A stretch of DNA of 64,000 bases, from contig NZ_SNUF01000001.1 of NCBI RefSeq assembly GCF_012027305.1, positions 124,001-188,000 on the forward strand, given 5' to 3'. The notes under the pieces are model-generated. The model was not told the DNA's origin, searched no databases, and worked only from the letters and a program-made list of their open reading frames with translations. This document shows positions 16,079 through 24,452 of this stretch, one piece after another. The position numbers and the translations under genes are program-made. The DNA comes from Thermococcus sp. MAR1 (GTDB lineage Archaea; Methanobacteriota_B; Thermococci; Thermococcales; Thermococcaceae). The first letter of the stretch is position 1, and every line of letters begins with the position of its first letter.

Positions 16079-17284
16079 TTAGGCCGCATCGCCGAGCTCC
16101 TCCACTGGGAGCTTCATCCTCGAGACCGCTATAAGGGTCAGGATTCCTATGAGCGGCATGAGGGCCAGTTCTCCCAGGGCCAGGCCGGTGCTCTGTCTCG
16201 CGAGTACGTCCGTTATCGTTGGAGCTATGGCGTTGGCCGAGTTGGAGATGAGACCAAGGGCAAAGCTGGCCTTCGGAAAGATGTTCCTTGGATACGTGGC
16301 CGGGGCACTGGTCCAAAATGCTGGCCCGGTTCCCTGGAGAGCTCCAATGAGGATCACCGACGCGAGGGCAAGGGTGTAGTTGCCGGCGAGCATGGCCCTG
16401 CCGTAGATCAGCAGGCCGATAAAGGCAACCGCGTAGGAGAATATCATGACCTGCACGATGGCCTTGAAGAGGCCCCTAGCGTTCGGGTTCTTCTTGGATA
16501 GCATGTAGCCGACGTAGCCCATGCCTATGCTCCAGAGTGCCTTGGATATGTTGAGGCTCGTGCTGAGCGTTGCCACGTGTTCCTTCGTCCACCCGATTTC
16601 ATAGCCGAGGGATGCGGAGAACCCTATGATGGTGAATATGACCCAGAGGGCCGGGAAGAATGTGAAGCCGAGCACCCAGGTGAAGGGCATCTTCCAGACG
16701 CTTGCCTTTTCGGTCCCCTCGGTCTTGTGGATTATCTCAAAGTCCTCAACGAAGAACCACCAGAGGGAGAGAACCGCGTACATTATGAGGACCGTGACCC
16801 AGAAACCGCCCTTCCACCCAAGAGCCTCGACGGCGTACTTGGCGCTCATGCTTCCAAACACACCGCCCCAGAAGATGCCAGAGAGGATTATACCCTTGGC
16901 GAAGGGTCTTTCAGCCACAAAGAAATGTGCTATCTGAGTGCTGAAGAGGGGCACGAGCGTGACGACGAAACCCTGGATGAACCTGAGGAAGACGACGACG
17001 TACCAGTTGGGGGCAAGTGGAATGAGCGCCTGCGCTATCGCCGCCCAGCTGAGCGCTATGGCAACGCTCTTCTTGAAGCTTCCCTCGTATATCCTGGTGT
17101 GGCCGAGAAGGAACGCTATGAACAAACCAAAGACGTACGCTATGTGCTGCCATTCGTACTCCGCGCTGCTTATCCCGAAGTGGGCGATTATATCCGGCTT
17201 TGCGACGGCCATCATGGTCAGGGTTCCGAAGCCGGCCGTCATGACCAACGTGTCAAGCAGGACTGAACTCCACCGTTTGTCCAT
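16079..17284 (-). CDS. MFS transporter
   Basis: 401 aa with about twelve membrane helices in two halves separated by a cytoplasmic loop near residues 185-200. It matches the major facilitator layout. The loop after helix 2 reads L-G-H-T-R-I-Y-E-G-S-F-K-K-S, the place of the usual G-x-x-x-D-R-x-G-R-R motif. The substrate cannot be assigned. It follows the Gdt1-like gene by 12 nt and is probably in an operon with it and the aminotransferase. Confidence 0.85.
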   Translation of the reverse strand: MDKRWSSVLLDTLVMTAGFGTLTMMAVAKPDIIAHFGISSAEYEWQHIAYVFGLFIAFLLGHTRIYEGSFKKSVAIALSWAAIAQALIPLAPNWYVVVFLRFIQGFVVTLVPLFSTQIAHFFVAERPFAKGIILSGIFWGGVFGSMSAKYAVEALGWKGGFWVTVLIMYAVLSLWWFFVEDFEIIHKTEGTEKASVWKMPFTWVLGFTFFPALWVIFTIIGFSASLGYEIGWTKEHVATLSTSLNISKALWSIGMGYVGYMLSKKNPNARGLFKAIVQVMIFSYAVAFIGLLIYGRAMLAGNYTLALASVILIGALQGTGPAFWTSAPATYPRNIFPKASFALGLISNSANAIAPTITDVLARQSTGLALGELALMPLIGILTLIAVSRMKLPVEELGDAA

Positions 17285-17296
17285 GATTTATCCCTC

Positions 17297-17560
17297 CTAG
17301 AGCTTTCCGAATATCATGAGGATTCCAAAAACAATGAAAATTGCTCCGGCGAATTTGTGGACAATCTCAAGGGGCACCATGTCGCCGAGCTTGTCGCCGA
17401 GTAGCGCCCCGATGAGGTTAACCGCTGCAAGGCCAAGAATGGCCCCCATAAACGCTACCTTCCATCCGTATCTGGACGCGAAGGCCATAGTTGCCAGCTG
17501 GGTCTTGTCTCCGAGCTCGGCTAGAAAAATGGCGAAGAAGATGGCCAGAACGCCGTCCAT
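17297..17560 (-). CDS. UPF0016/GDT1 (TMEM165) family cation transporter, single-repeat protein
   Basis: 87 aa with three helices and the family signature A-E-L-G-D-K-T-Q-L at residues 14-22 (E-x-G-D-K-T). Eukaryotic and many bacterial Gdt1/MneA-type proteins hold two such repeats in about 200 residues, whereas this one has only one, so a homodimer is likely. Family members move Mn2+ or Ca2+ across membranes. It lies 12 nt after the aminotransferase and 12 nt before the MFS gene. Confidence 0.87.
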   Translation of the reverse strand: MDGVLAIFFAIFLAELGDKTQLATMAFASRYGWKVAFMGAILGLAAVNLIGALLGDKLGDMVPLEIVHKFAGAIFIVFGILMIFGKL

Positions 17561-17572
17561 CCCTTTCCCCCG

Positions 17573-18751
17573 CTAGAGCTTTGACAGTGCCTCGTTCATT
17601 CTCTGCATTGCCTCAATGAGCTGGCTCTTCTTGGTCGCGTAGCTTATCCTTATCCATCCCTCACCGGCCTTTCCAAAGGCCGTGCCCGGTATGACGACGA
17701 CGCGCGCGTTCTCCAAGAGCCAGTCGGCGAAGTCTTCGCTGCTCATGTCGAGGCTTGGGTCTATCTTTGCCCAGATGTAGAACGCTCCTTTTGGCTTGAA
17801 CGGGGTGATATAGGGCATCTTGTGAAGGTATTTGAGTACGAGCTTCCTCCTCTCCGCGTAGGTCTCGCGCATCTTTTCAACGGCCTCCCAACTACGCTTG
17901 TCGCGAAGGGCCGTGATTCCCGCTATCTGGATGAAAGAGGTAACGTTGCCTATGACGTAGGCGTGGAGCTTTATCATGTCCCTGATGACCTGTGTTGGCG
18001 CTATGGTAAAGCCGAGGCGCCAACCGGTCATTGCGAACGTCTTTGAGAAGCTGTTCGCCAGAATCGTGTTGTCGGGGGCGTACTTTATCATCGGGTAGTG
18101 CTTCGCTCCCTCGTAGAGGAAGTGTTCGTAGGGCTCATCGCTCAGGATGTAGAGGTTGTAATCCTCGGCTATGTCGGCTATGGCCTTAACGGTCTTCTTC
18201 TTGAGAATCGCTCCCGTTGGGTTGTTTGGGTAGTTGAGAACCAGCATCCTGGTGCGCTTGGTTATCGCCTCGACGAGTTCATCCGGGTCGACCTGAAACT
18301 CGTTCTCCTCCCTGAGGGGTATCCTGATGATGCCGGCCTCGGCTATCTTTGCGTCCTCAACATAGCAGACAAAGGCCGGGTCAGGGATTATAACATCATC
18401 GTCCTGTTCAAGGAGTGTCTGGAAGGCCAGATAGGTCGCCTCGTAAGCGCCGGCTGTCACGATTATATCGTTTGGAGAAACGTCAACCTTGTAGTGGGTC
18501 TTATAGTACTCCGCTATGGCCTCACGGAACTCCGGAATGCCCGCGTTGGGCGTGTAGTGAGTGTAACCTTCATCGATGGCTCTCTTGGCGGCCTCCTTGA
18601 CGACATCGGGAGTATCGAAGTCAGGTTCACCTATGCCCAAGGAGATAACGTTCTCCATCTTCTTAGCCTTCTCAAAAAGTTCCCTGATTTTCGAGCGCTG
18701 AATGAGGTTTATTCTGCCAGCAAGGAAATACTTGCGCTTTTTATACTTCAT
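17573..18751 (-). CDS. PLP-dependent aminotransferase class I (aspartate-type)
   Basis: 392 aa. The PLP lysine lies in N-S-F-S-K-T-F-A-M-T-G (about residue 232). Also visible are the substrate-binding N-Y-P-N-N-P-T-G-A, the S-D-E-P-Y-E cofactor motif and the C-terminal R-I-S-Y-A arginine. The N-terminus M-K-Y-K-K-R-K-Y-F-L-A-G-R-I is characteristic of the Pyrococcus aspartate/aromatic aminotransferase group. ATG 18751 was chosen because GAGGTGAT precedes it; an in-frame GTG at 18769 lies upstream of that SD. A TATA box TTTATAAA is at 18791-18798. The amino-donor specificity is not decided by the sequence. Confidence 0.93.
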   Translation of the reverse strand: MKYKKRKYFLAGRINLIQRSKIRELFEKAKKMENVISLGIGEPDFDTPDVVKEAAKRAIDEGYTHYTPNAGIPEFREAIAEYYKTHYKVDVSPNDIIVTAGAYEATYLAFQTLLEQDDDVIIPDPAFVCYVEDAKIAEAGIIRIPLREENEFQVDPDELVEAITKRTRMLVLNYPNNPTGAILKKKTVKAIADIAEDYNLYILSDEPYEHFLYEGAKHYPMIKYAPDNTILANSFSKTFAMTGWRLGFTIAPTQVIRDMIKLHAYVIGNVTSFIQIAGITALRDKRSWEAVEKMRETYAERRKLVLKYLHKMPYITPFKPKGAFYIWAKIDPSLDMSSEDFADWLLENARVVVIPGTAFGKAGEGWIRISYATKKSQLIEAMQRMNEALSKL

Positions 18752-18790
18752 GAGCATCACCTCAGGCACTTCGAAAATGAGGAAGGGATT

Positions 18791-18798
18791 TTATAAAC
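18791..18798 (-). promoter_or_regulatory. TATA box of the aminotransferase operon
   Basis: TTTATAAA lies 40 nt before ATG 18751 on the minus strand, leaving a leader of about 15 nt with the SD GAGGTGAT. Confidence 0.6.
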
Positions 18799-18835
18799 CT
18801 ATCCTCCGAGGGGTACAGAAATAGGCATAGGAAGC

Positions 18836-19240
18836 CTACAAAACTTCAACGAGTGCTGCTTTTTCAAAAAAAGTTTTCACTTTTTCCGCGTCACAACCGG
18901 TGGGCGGGAGCTCGTTCAGTCCAAATTCACGCAGGACCTCCAACGCCTTCTCGCGCGTTCCGAAGATCACCAGATAGTTCTCGCCGTTTTTTATGCCATT
19001 TTGGGCTATGGCGTCTTTTATCTGGAGTGTCCCTGCCAGGCGGATCAGCAGTTCTCCCCCAAGAGTCCTCGCGTGATTTGTCCCTCTCCCAAATGAGCGG
19101 AGTGCCAGTAGGGCCGCGAACGCCACAACCTCCCAGCATTCGGCGCTGACTATCTGAACGTCTCCCCTAAGCTTCGGAATAAGCTCTTCGGCATCCTTCA
19201 CGTACACCTTTGTGACGTGAAGTTTTTCAGTTATTCCCAT
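18836..19240 (-). CDS. cgi121: KEOPS complex subunit Cgi121
   Basis: 134 aa. The Cgi121/TPRKB fingerprint is visible: A-F-A-A-L-L-A-L-R-S-F-G-R-G-T-N-H-A-R-T, then G-G-E-L-L-I-R-L-A-G and Q-I-K-D-A-I-A-Q-N-G-I. Cgi121 binds the kinase-like Bud32 and presents the tRNA CCA end to KEOPS for t6A37 modification. Two ATGs open the frame (19243 and 19240); the second gives M-G-I-T-E-K-L. It stands alone between the aminotransferase promoter and the ftsZ cluster. Confidence 0.87.
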   Translation of the reverse strand: MGITEKLHVTKVYVKDAEELIPKLRGDVQIVSAECWEVVAFAALLALRSFGRGTNHARTLGGELLIRLAGTLQIKDAIAQNGIKNGENYLVIFGTREKALEVLREFGLNELPPTGCDAEKVKTFFEKAALVEVL

Positions 19241-19383
19241 CATCGAGTTCCCCGAAATCGGGTGAAATATTCGACGTTAAAACCCTTTCTACTCCCCGAT
19301 TTTTGCGGATCTGAATCATTTTTTGTATTATGAAATTTTTTTAAAAAATTTTTGAAATTGATAATATTATAATATTAACATCC

Positions 19384-19430
19384 AGCCGCAAAGTATTTAA
19401 CTAATTAAATCACTAGTTATTTCAGCGGCT
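19384..19430. promoter_or_regulatory. Nested dyad upstream of the RHH-ftsZ genes
   Basis: An outer inverted repeat AGCCGC (19384-19389) / GCGGCT (19425-19430) encloses an inner one, TAACTA (19398-19403) / TAGTTA (19414-19419). The surrounding 100 nt are extremely AT-rich. A TATA-like GTATTTAA (19393-19400) lies within it, 53 nt before the ATG at 19453. It may be an operator for the RHH protein or a leader hairpin. Confidence 0.5.
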
Positions 19431-19452
19431 TACTGAACTGGGTGGTGCAGGG

Positions 19453-19644
19453 ATGAGCAAAATGCGTATCATCAGTGTACAGCTCCCCCAGGGCCTGATT
19501 AACGCCATGGATCAGCTGGTCAAGAAGGGTGTCTATCCCAGCAGGAGCGAAATTATCAGGGAAGCCATTCGCGAGCTTTTAAAGAAGGAGCTCTATCAGC
19601 TGGAGACTGAGGAACGCTCAACGCCTGACTACATCCTGAAATAA
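19453..19644 (+). CDS. Ribbon-helix-helix (CopG/MetJ-type) regulator, CdrS-like
   Basis: 63 aa consisting of one RHH domain: a DNA-binding strand R-I-I-S-V-Q-L-P, helix A G-L-I-N-A-M-D-Q-L-V and helix B S-R-S-E-I-I-R-E-A-I-R-E-L-L. It sits directly upstream of ftsZ. In haloarchaea and many other Euryarchaeota the equivalent gene (CdrS) regulates cell division genes, so a division-control role is likely by position and family. SD GGGTGGTGCAGGG precedes the ATG. Confidence 0.87.
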   Translation: MSKMRIISVQLPQGLINAMDQLVKKGVYPSRSEIIREAIRELLKKELYQLETEERSTPDYILK

Positions 19645-19709
19645 GCCGCTAAAATCATGACTTTAAATCACTATCATCCGAAACCAGACGTATTGAGGGG
19701 GTTGGGGCG

Positions 19710-20954
19710 ATGGTATTTAAACTCCTGGAACAAGCCGGAATAAAACTCGACTTGGACGACGAGCCCAGAACTGCGAAGTTTGATAGATTCTCCGACGAAA
19801 ATCTTGAGGACCTGATACGGATCGTCATAGTAGGTGTCGGCGGTTCTGGAAACAACACCATAACCAGGCTCTATGAGCTTGGCGTTCAGGGCGCGGAGCT
19901 CATAGCCATGAACACCGATGCCCAGCATCTTGCCAGGACGAAGGCGCACAGGAAGCTTCTTCTCGGCAAGGAGATAACGCAGGGCAAGGGTTCCGGTGGG
20001 AACCCGGAGATAGGCTATCGCGCGGCAGAGGCGAGCGCCCACGAGATTGCCGAGACCATTGGTGACGCCGATCTTGTGTTCATAACCGCTGGTATGGGTA
20101 ACGGCACCGGTACGGGCGCTGCTCCCGTTGTTGCCAAGGTCATAAAGGAGCGTGCCAGGCACAACGGCCGCTTTAGGGAGCCCCTTGTAGTAAGCGTTGT
20201 GACCTATCCGTTCAAGAACGAGGGTAAGATAAGGATTGAGAAGGCCAAAGCGGGAATAAAGGCCCTCATGTACTACTCCGACACTGTCATCATAATCGAA
20301 AACGACAAGCTCCTCAAGCTCGTTCCGAAGCTTCCCATCAATGCCGCCTTCCGCTTCGCCGATGAGATAATAGCCAGGATGGTCAAGGGCATCACCGAGA
20401 CCATCAAACTACCTTCCATGGTCAACATCGACTTCGCCGATGTTTACAGCGTCATGCACAACGGAGGTGCCGCTCTGATAGGAATCGGTGAGAGCGACTC
20501 CAGCAACAGAGCGGTTGATGCCGTCAAGAACGCCCTTGAGAACAAGATGCTTGAGGTCGAGTACGGCAGCGGCGATAGGGCACTCGTCCACTTTACCGTT
20601 GGTCCAGACGTGAGCCTCGGCGAGATAAACGACGCTATGAACATCGTCTACGAGAAGCTCGGCGAGAAGAGCGAGATCAAGTGGGGTGCGAGGATAGACG
20701 AGGACATGGGCAAAGTCGTCCGTGCCATGGTCATCATGACCGGCGTTAAAAGCCCGCACATCCTGGGTGGAGAGCACGCCCTCCGCGTTAGCTCCTCCTT
20801 CAAGGAGAACATCATAACCCCCGAACCGGTTAAGCCTTTCAAGTCTGAGGACAACGGCTTCGACAAGATATTCACGACGATATCCAAGAAGGAGAAGAAG
20901 GAACTCCCTGCCTACGCCAAGAGGGTTCTCGAGGACTTCATCGACATCACCTGA
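19710..20954 (+). CDS. ftsZ: Cell division GTPase FtsZ
   Basis: 414 aa tubulin-like GTPase that builds the division ring. G-V-G-G-S-G-N-N opens the GTPase domain near residue 41. The tubulin signature G-M-G-N-G-T-G-T-G lies at about 131-139, and the T7 catalytic loop motif with N-I-D-F-A-D is at about 236-241. Residues 1-35 form a variable N-terminal tail and the C-terminal 50 residues a lysine-rich linker. It lies 65 nt downstream of the RHH gene and is followed by a ParA ATPase, so a division/partition cluster is formed. Confidence 0.97.
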   Translation: MVFKLLEQAGIKLDLDDEPRTAKFDRFSDENLEDLIRIVIVGVGGSGNNTITRLYELGVQGAELIAMNTDAQHLARTKAHRKLLLGKEITQGKGSGGNPEIGYRAAEASAHEIAETIGDADLVFITAGMGNGTGTGAAPVVAKVIKERARHNGRFREPLVVSVVTYPFKNEGKIRIEKAKAGIKALMYYSDTVIIIENDKLLKLVPKLPINAAFRFADEIIARMVKGITETIKLPSMVNIDFADVYSVMHNGGAALIGIGESDSSNRAVDAVKNALENKMLEVEYGSGDRALVHFTVGPDVSLGEINDAMNIVYEKLGEKSEIKWGARIDEDMGKVVRAMVIMTGVKSPHILGGEHALRVSSSFKENIITPEPVKPFKSEDNGFDKIFTTISKKEKKELPAYAKRVLEDFIDIT

Positions 20955-20983
20955 CTCTCTCTTTACCTTTGGCAGGTGATTCT

Positions 20984-21754
20984 ATGGCAGTAGTTATCAG
21001 CATAGCCAATCAGAAGGGCGGGGTTGGGAAGACTACTCTGGCCATGAACCTTGGCCATGCTTTGGCCGGGATGGGTAAGAGGGTTCTTCTCGTTGACATA
21101 GACCCGCAGTTCAATCTGACCTTCGGATTGATAGGCATGGACGTCCTCCAGTACGGGGACAGCAACGTGGGAACGCTGATGACCCGGGAGAGCGACATCG
21201 AGGACACCATCCTTGAGGTGAGGGAGAACCTCCACCTAATTCCAAGCCACCTAAATCTTTCCGCCAGGGAGATAGAGATTATCAACGCCTACAACCGTGA
21301 AAGGCGTCTTGAGAAAGCTCTAACTCCAATACTGCCCGATTACGACTATGTTCTCATAGACAACCCGCCCAGCATGGGCATCTTCCTAGTCAACTCACTC
21401 ACCGCTTCGGACTACGTTCTCATACCCCTTGAGCTGAGCTACTTCGGTGTCATAGGTATGCAGCTTATGTTCAACCTCATGCGCATGATCCGCGAGGAGA
21501 CCAACGAGAACCTGAAGCTTCTCGGCCTCGTCCCCAACAAGTTCACCCGCCAGACGAAGGTCCCAAAGATGCGCCTCAAGGAGCTTAAGGCCACCTACCC
21601 CGATGCCCCAATACTGACGACGATTCCGAAGGCGATAGCCCTGGAGAAGGCCCAGAGCCAGGGGATGAGCATATTCGAATTCGACGGGGATGGTAGAGCC
21701 TCCAAGGCCCTTCTAAAACTTGCGAGAGAGGTGGTTGAAATTGTCGAAGGATAA
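20984..21754 (+). CDS. ParA/MinD family ATPase (Soj-like)
   Basis: 256 aa. The deviant Walker A is K-G-G-V-G-K-T-T (residues 11-18), Walker A' D-I-D-P-Q-F-N and Walker B V-L-I-D-N-P-P-S. The P-Q after D-I-D marks ParA/Soj rather than MinD. No membrane-binding amphipathic tail of MinD type is evident. ATG 20984 has the SD GGTGAT; an in-frame TTG at 20969 is less likely. The next gene starts inside its 3' end. It probably moves chromosomes or positions a complex with the following RHH protein. Confidence 0.93.
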   Translation: MAVVISIANQKGGVGKTTLAMNLGHALAGMGKRVLLVDIDPQFNLTFGLIGMDVLQYGDSNVGTLMTRESDIEDTILEVRENLHLIPSHLNLSAREIEIINAYNRERRLEKALTPILPDYDYVLIDNPPSMGIFLVNSLTASDYVLIPLELSYFGVIGMQLMFNLMRMIREETNENLKLLGLVPNKFTRQTKVPKMRLKELKATYPDAPILTTIPKAIALEKAQSQGMSIFEFDGDGRASKALLKLAREVVEIVEG

Positions 21755-22073
21755 AATCCCCAAGCTTTTTGACGGCTCCGTTAACGAGCTCACCAAGCCA
21801 AGGCCCAAAAAGGACCGGAAGGCCAAGTCCAAGGACATGAAGAAGGAGAAGAAGCAGAAGACACTCTACGTCAGCCTCGACATGAACAGGAAGCTCATTG
21901 AGCTCTACGGCGAGGAGGGCAGAAGGCAGAGCGTCATAGTTGAGGACGCGGTCAACCTCTACTACTACCTGAAGCTGGCATTGGGGGAGAAGAAGTTCGA
22001 TGAGCTGATGAGTGCTGTGAAAAGGGAAGACCCTGAGTTCCTGCGGGAGTATATGGGAAGATTCAAACTCTGA
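21741..22073 (+). CDS. Lysine-rich RHH-type protein, likely partner of ParA
   Basis: About 110 aa. The first 45 residues are a very basic linker (K-K-D-R-K-A-K-S-K-D-M-K-K-E-K-K), followed by T-L-Y-V-S-L-D-M-N-R-K-L-I-E-L-Y-G and Q-S-V-I-V-E-D-A-V-N-L-Y. This is the strand-helix-helix pattern of ribbon-helix-helix DNA-binding proteins. The start is TTG 21741, with GAGGTG seven nt upstream inside the parA gene; it overlaps parA by 14 nt. Its position right after ParA suggests the centromere-binding partner, as in ParG/omega-type systems. That role is inferred. Confidence 0.8.
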   Translation: MSKDKIPKLFDGSVNELTKPRPKKDRKAKSKDMKKEKKQKTLYVSLDMNRKLIELYGEEGRRQSVIVEDAVNLYYYLKLALGEKKFDELMSAVKREDPEFLREYMGRFKL

Positions 22074-22180
22074 CGTTAATCCAGAGCGCTTAATCCAGGG
22101 ATAAAATCAGCCCCTAAAATCACGTCCCAACTCCCTCTAATTTCGATAAAAATAAGCCCCTGGTGAAATCAGATCTAAAA

Positions 22181-22639
22181 TCACTCGCAGTACGTTTCTA
22201 TTATTCTCTGGATTATCTTGCTGGTCTTCGCCCGGTCGCTCTTGTAGAGGTAGGGTATCCTTATCACGTTGGCCTCTATCCCGTGCTTTCTCAGCTCCTC
22301 CTTGAGGCGCTCGCAGCTGAAGGCCTGGTCAGGCCCTATTGCAACGATGTCCGGGTTTATCCGCTTCACCAGCTCGTAGTCTATTCCTCCGGGGGAACCT
22401 ATGTAAACCTCGTCCACGACTTTAAGAGCCCTCAGAAGTTCCGCCCTGTCCTCAGCGCTGTTCACTGGTTCCCGACGCTTCTGCCTTCTGACGGTCTCAT
22501 CGTGGGCGACTATCACTATCAGCTCATCTCCCAGGGCCTTGGCTTGGGTAAGAAAGTGGATGTGGCCGACGTGAAGGAGGTCAAAAACCCCGCCGACGAG
22601 AACGCGGATTTTTCTCCTTCCCTCCTCGATCCCGCTCAT
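22181..22639 (-). CDS. ribL: FAD synthase RibL (archaeal cytidylyltransferase family)
   Basis: 152 aa nucleotidyltransferase. The cytidylyltransferase motif is F-D-L-L-H-V-G-H (residues 19-26), and the conserved [18 protein letters not shown] and I-G-P-D-Q blocks match archaeal RibL. That enzyme transfers AMP to FMN to make FAD (known from M. jannaschii). The ATG lies two nt after the PUA gene stop. It is the last gene of the DUF4443-pyrF-PUA-ribL operon. Confidence 0.85.
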   Translation of the reverse strand: MSGIEEGRRKIRVLVGGVFDLLHVGHIHFLTQAKALGDELIVIVAHDETVRRQKRREPVNSAEDRAELLRALKVVDEVYIGSPGGIDYELVKRINPDIVAIGPDQAFSCERLKEELRKHGIEANVIRIPYLYKSDRAKTSKIIQRIIETYCE

Positions 22640-22640
22640 C

Positions 22641-23159
22641 TCAGCCCACCGTGAGTTCCCATATTCTGTCCTTGGCGTGATGGATGTTCTTCACCGCCTT
22701 GCCCTTGGGCTTCTCCTTCATTGCCTTTCCGTCCATCAGGGCAATGCCTATGGCCAAAGGCCTTCCGTAGTCCTCCTCCACCACGAAGACGAAATCGCCC
22801 TCCTTTATGCCCTCATCAGCGTCGGTTATTCCCGCCGCCATGACGTCGGCTCCCTTGATTATGAACGGCACCGCGCCAGCATCGACCACGACGCGCCTCG
22901 GCCACTTTCTCAAATCCTCTTCGTTGGAGAGCTCGTAGAGCGCTATGACGAGGGGGAATATCAGTCCCTTCCTCCTTATGAAGAAAGGCCTGCCGTTAAC
23001 TAGGAGTATCTCCGTCGTCCTATCAAACTCAGCAACTTCGACACGGTCCTTTTTGCTGAGCATCTTCCCCGCTATCTCCTCACCGAAAATTTTGCCCATT
23101 TCGCGGATTATCTCCTTGATCTCCTTCTTACTAAGCGGATGCTTGACCTTCAGCTCCAT
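22641..23159 (-). CDS. PUA domain RNA-binding protein (DUF1947/COG2016)
   Basis: 172 aa. The C-terminal PUA domain (about residues 85-165) shows [22 protein letters not shown], the fold's signature seen in archaeosine transglycosylase and related RNA-modifying proteins. The N-terminal about 80 residues fit the DUF1947 domain. It starts right after the pyrF stop, using GGGGTGTAAGG as SD. It resembles the MCT-1/Tma20-like archaeal group, which suggests an RNA or ribosome-related role; the target is unknown. Confidence 0.85.
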   Translation of the reverse strand: MELKVKHPLSKKEIKEIIREMGKIFGEEIAGKMLSKKDRVEVAEFDRTTEILLVNGRPFFIRRKGLIFPLVIALYELSNEEDLRKWPRRVVVDAGAVPFIIKGADVMAAGITDADEGIKEGDFVFVVEEDYGRPLAIGIALMDGKAMKEKPKGKAVKNIHHAKDRIWELTVG

Positions 23160-23161
23160 CC

Positions 23162-23794
23162 TTACACCCCCGCTATCTCCTCGTGAAGCCTCCTTGCGGC
23201 TTCCCTCGGATTTTCACTCGCGTATATCGAGCGCCCCACTATGATGTAGTCGGCACCGGCCTTTAAAACCTCTCTAGCTCTGCCCCCCTGGGCCCCAATC
23301 CCTGGGGTCAGGATTCTGATTTCCGGCTTCAGTTTCGAGCGTATGTACGAAACGCGCTCTGGTCTCGTGGCGGGTGCTATGACCCCAAAGGGCTCGAGCT
23401 CGTTGACCAGCTCGATCAGCCTATCAGTCACCGGCTGGATGAATTCCCTCGCCCCGGGATGGCTCATCTCCACGACGATTATGGTCTTCCCAAGTTCCAT
23501 AACGGCCTCAACGCTGTCCTTCCCAACGAAACCGTGCGCTATTATGTAGTCCGCCCCGACCTCGAAAACTTTGCTCGCTATCAGCCTGTTGGTGTTTGGT
23601 ATGTCCGCCAGTTTGAGGTCGGCTATTATAGGCAGCCCCGTAACCTGCTTGAGCTCGGTGATGATATTCAGTCCCGAGCCTATTATCAGCGGCCAGTTCA
23701 CCTTCACTGCCCACAGGTAGTCCGCCGTGCATTCGGCTATCTCAAGTGCCCTCTCCCTCTCGTACACGTCGAGTGCGAGAATAAGCTTCCTCAT
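23162..23794 (-). CDS. pyrF: Orotidine 5'-phosphate decarboxylase
   Basis: 210 aa, the last enzyme of UMP synthesis. The catalytic motif D-L-K-L-A-D-I-P-N-T (Asp-x-Lys-x-x-Asp) lies at residues 59-68. Phosphate binding residues are at L-T-P-G-I-G-A-Q-G-G and I-V-G-R-S-I-Y. The length is typical for archaeal PyrF. It is preceded by the DUF4443 regulator with four nt between them and followed by the PUA gene. Confidence 0.97.
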   Translation of the reverse strand: MRKLILALDVYERERALEIAECTADYLWAVKVNWPLIIGSGLNIITELKQVTGLPIIADLKLADIPNTNRLIASKVFEVGADYIIAHGFVGKDSVEAVMELGKTIIVVEMSHPGAREFIQPVTDRLIELVNELEPFGVIAPATRPERVSYIRSKLKPEIRILTPGIGAQGGRAREVLKAGADYIIVGRSIYASENPREAARRLHEEIAGV

Positions 23795-23798
23795 GCCT

Positions 23799-24401
23799 TC
23801 ACCTCACGAGGGACTTTATCTCCTCAGGTAGCTCATCGCCCTTGAGTGTCAGGGCGACGTGGTAGGCGCTCTTCATGGCGTCGTCCTCTTTCTCCGCCCA
23901 GGTTACCACGACGAGGTCGCCGTCCTCCAGCCTGAACGCTCCCTTAACCTTCTCGGCCAGTTCGGGCATCGTCTCGCTCAGTGGCCTTCCGTCCTCCGGA
24001 AAGACGGGTTCACCATCTCTCACGGCGAGAATCATGGCCCCTTTCGCGAAGAATCTTATGGCTTCATCCCGTAGCTCGATGCTCTTGAACTCCCCAGCAT
24101 CTTTCACCGTTAGTGCGAAGGCGGGATATCCCTCAACCTCCCCGATACGGTGGACCTCGGAGAAATGCTTGGAAATTTCCTCTAGGAGCTCCATTCCCTT
24201 CTCGTTGAGCGAGTGTCCGCGCTGGGTGGAGCTTATGACCTCGAGGGCGGCAAGCTTCTTCAAAAGCGTTCTAACGCTTCCCTCTCCGAGATCAAGAACA
24301 TCTGATATGGCCTTTCTCCCCGTCGGATTCTGAAGCATGAAAAGAACCGCAACTGCATCCTCGAAGGTGAACTCAGGATAGGCTCCCCTCTTCCAGCTCA
24401 T
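23799..24401 (-). CDS. HTH regulator with DUF4443 domain
   Basis: 200 aa. The N-terminal winged helix is visible as A-I-S-D-V-L-D-L-G-E-G-S-V-R-T-L-L-K-K-L (about residues 30-50), with a wing around R-G-H-S-L-N-E-K-G. The C-terminal about 110 residues correspond to DUF4443, probably a ligand-sensing part. It is the first gene of the pyrF operon, with SD GGAGGGAAGCC. A TATA-like TTTTTAAT lies at 24434-24441. It may sense a pyrimidine or flavin and control the operon; this is inference from position only. Confidence 0.82.
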   Translation of the reverse strand: MSWKRGAYPEFTFEDAVAVLFMLQNPTGRKAISDVLDLGEGSVRTLLKKLAALEVISSTQRGHSLNEKGMELLEEISKHFSEVHRIGEVEGYPAFALTVKDAGEFKSIELRDEAIRFFAKGAMILAVRDGEPVFPEDGRPLSETMPELAEKVKGAFRLEDGDLVVVTWAEKEDDAMKSAYHVALTLKGDELPEEIKSLVR

Positions 24402-24433
24402 CGGCTTCCCTCCGAGAAAAATAGGGCAAGGGG

Positions 24434-24441
24434 ATTAAAAA
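24434..24441 (-). promoter_or_regulatory. TATA box of the DUF4443-pyrF operon
   Basis: TTTTTAAT on the minus strand lies about 33 nt before the ATG at 24401, between this gene and the end of the inositol synthase gene. Confidence 0.5.
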
Positions 24442-24452
24442 GTTTTAGAGAA

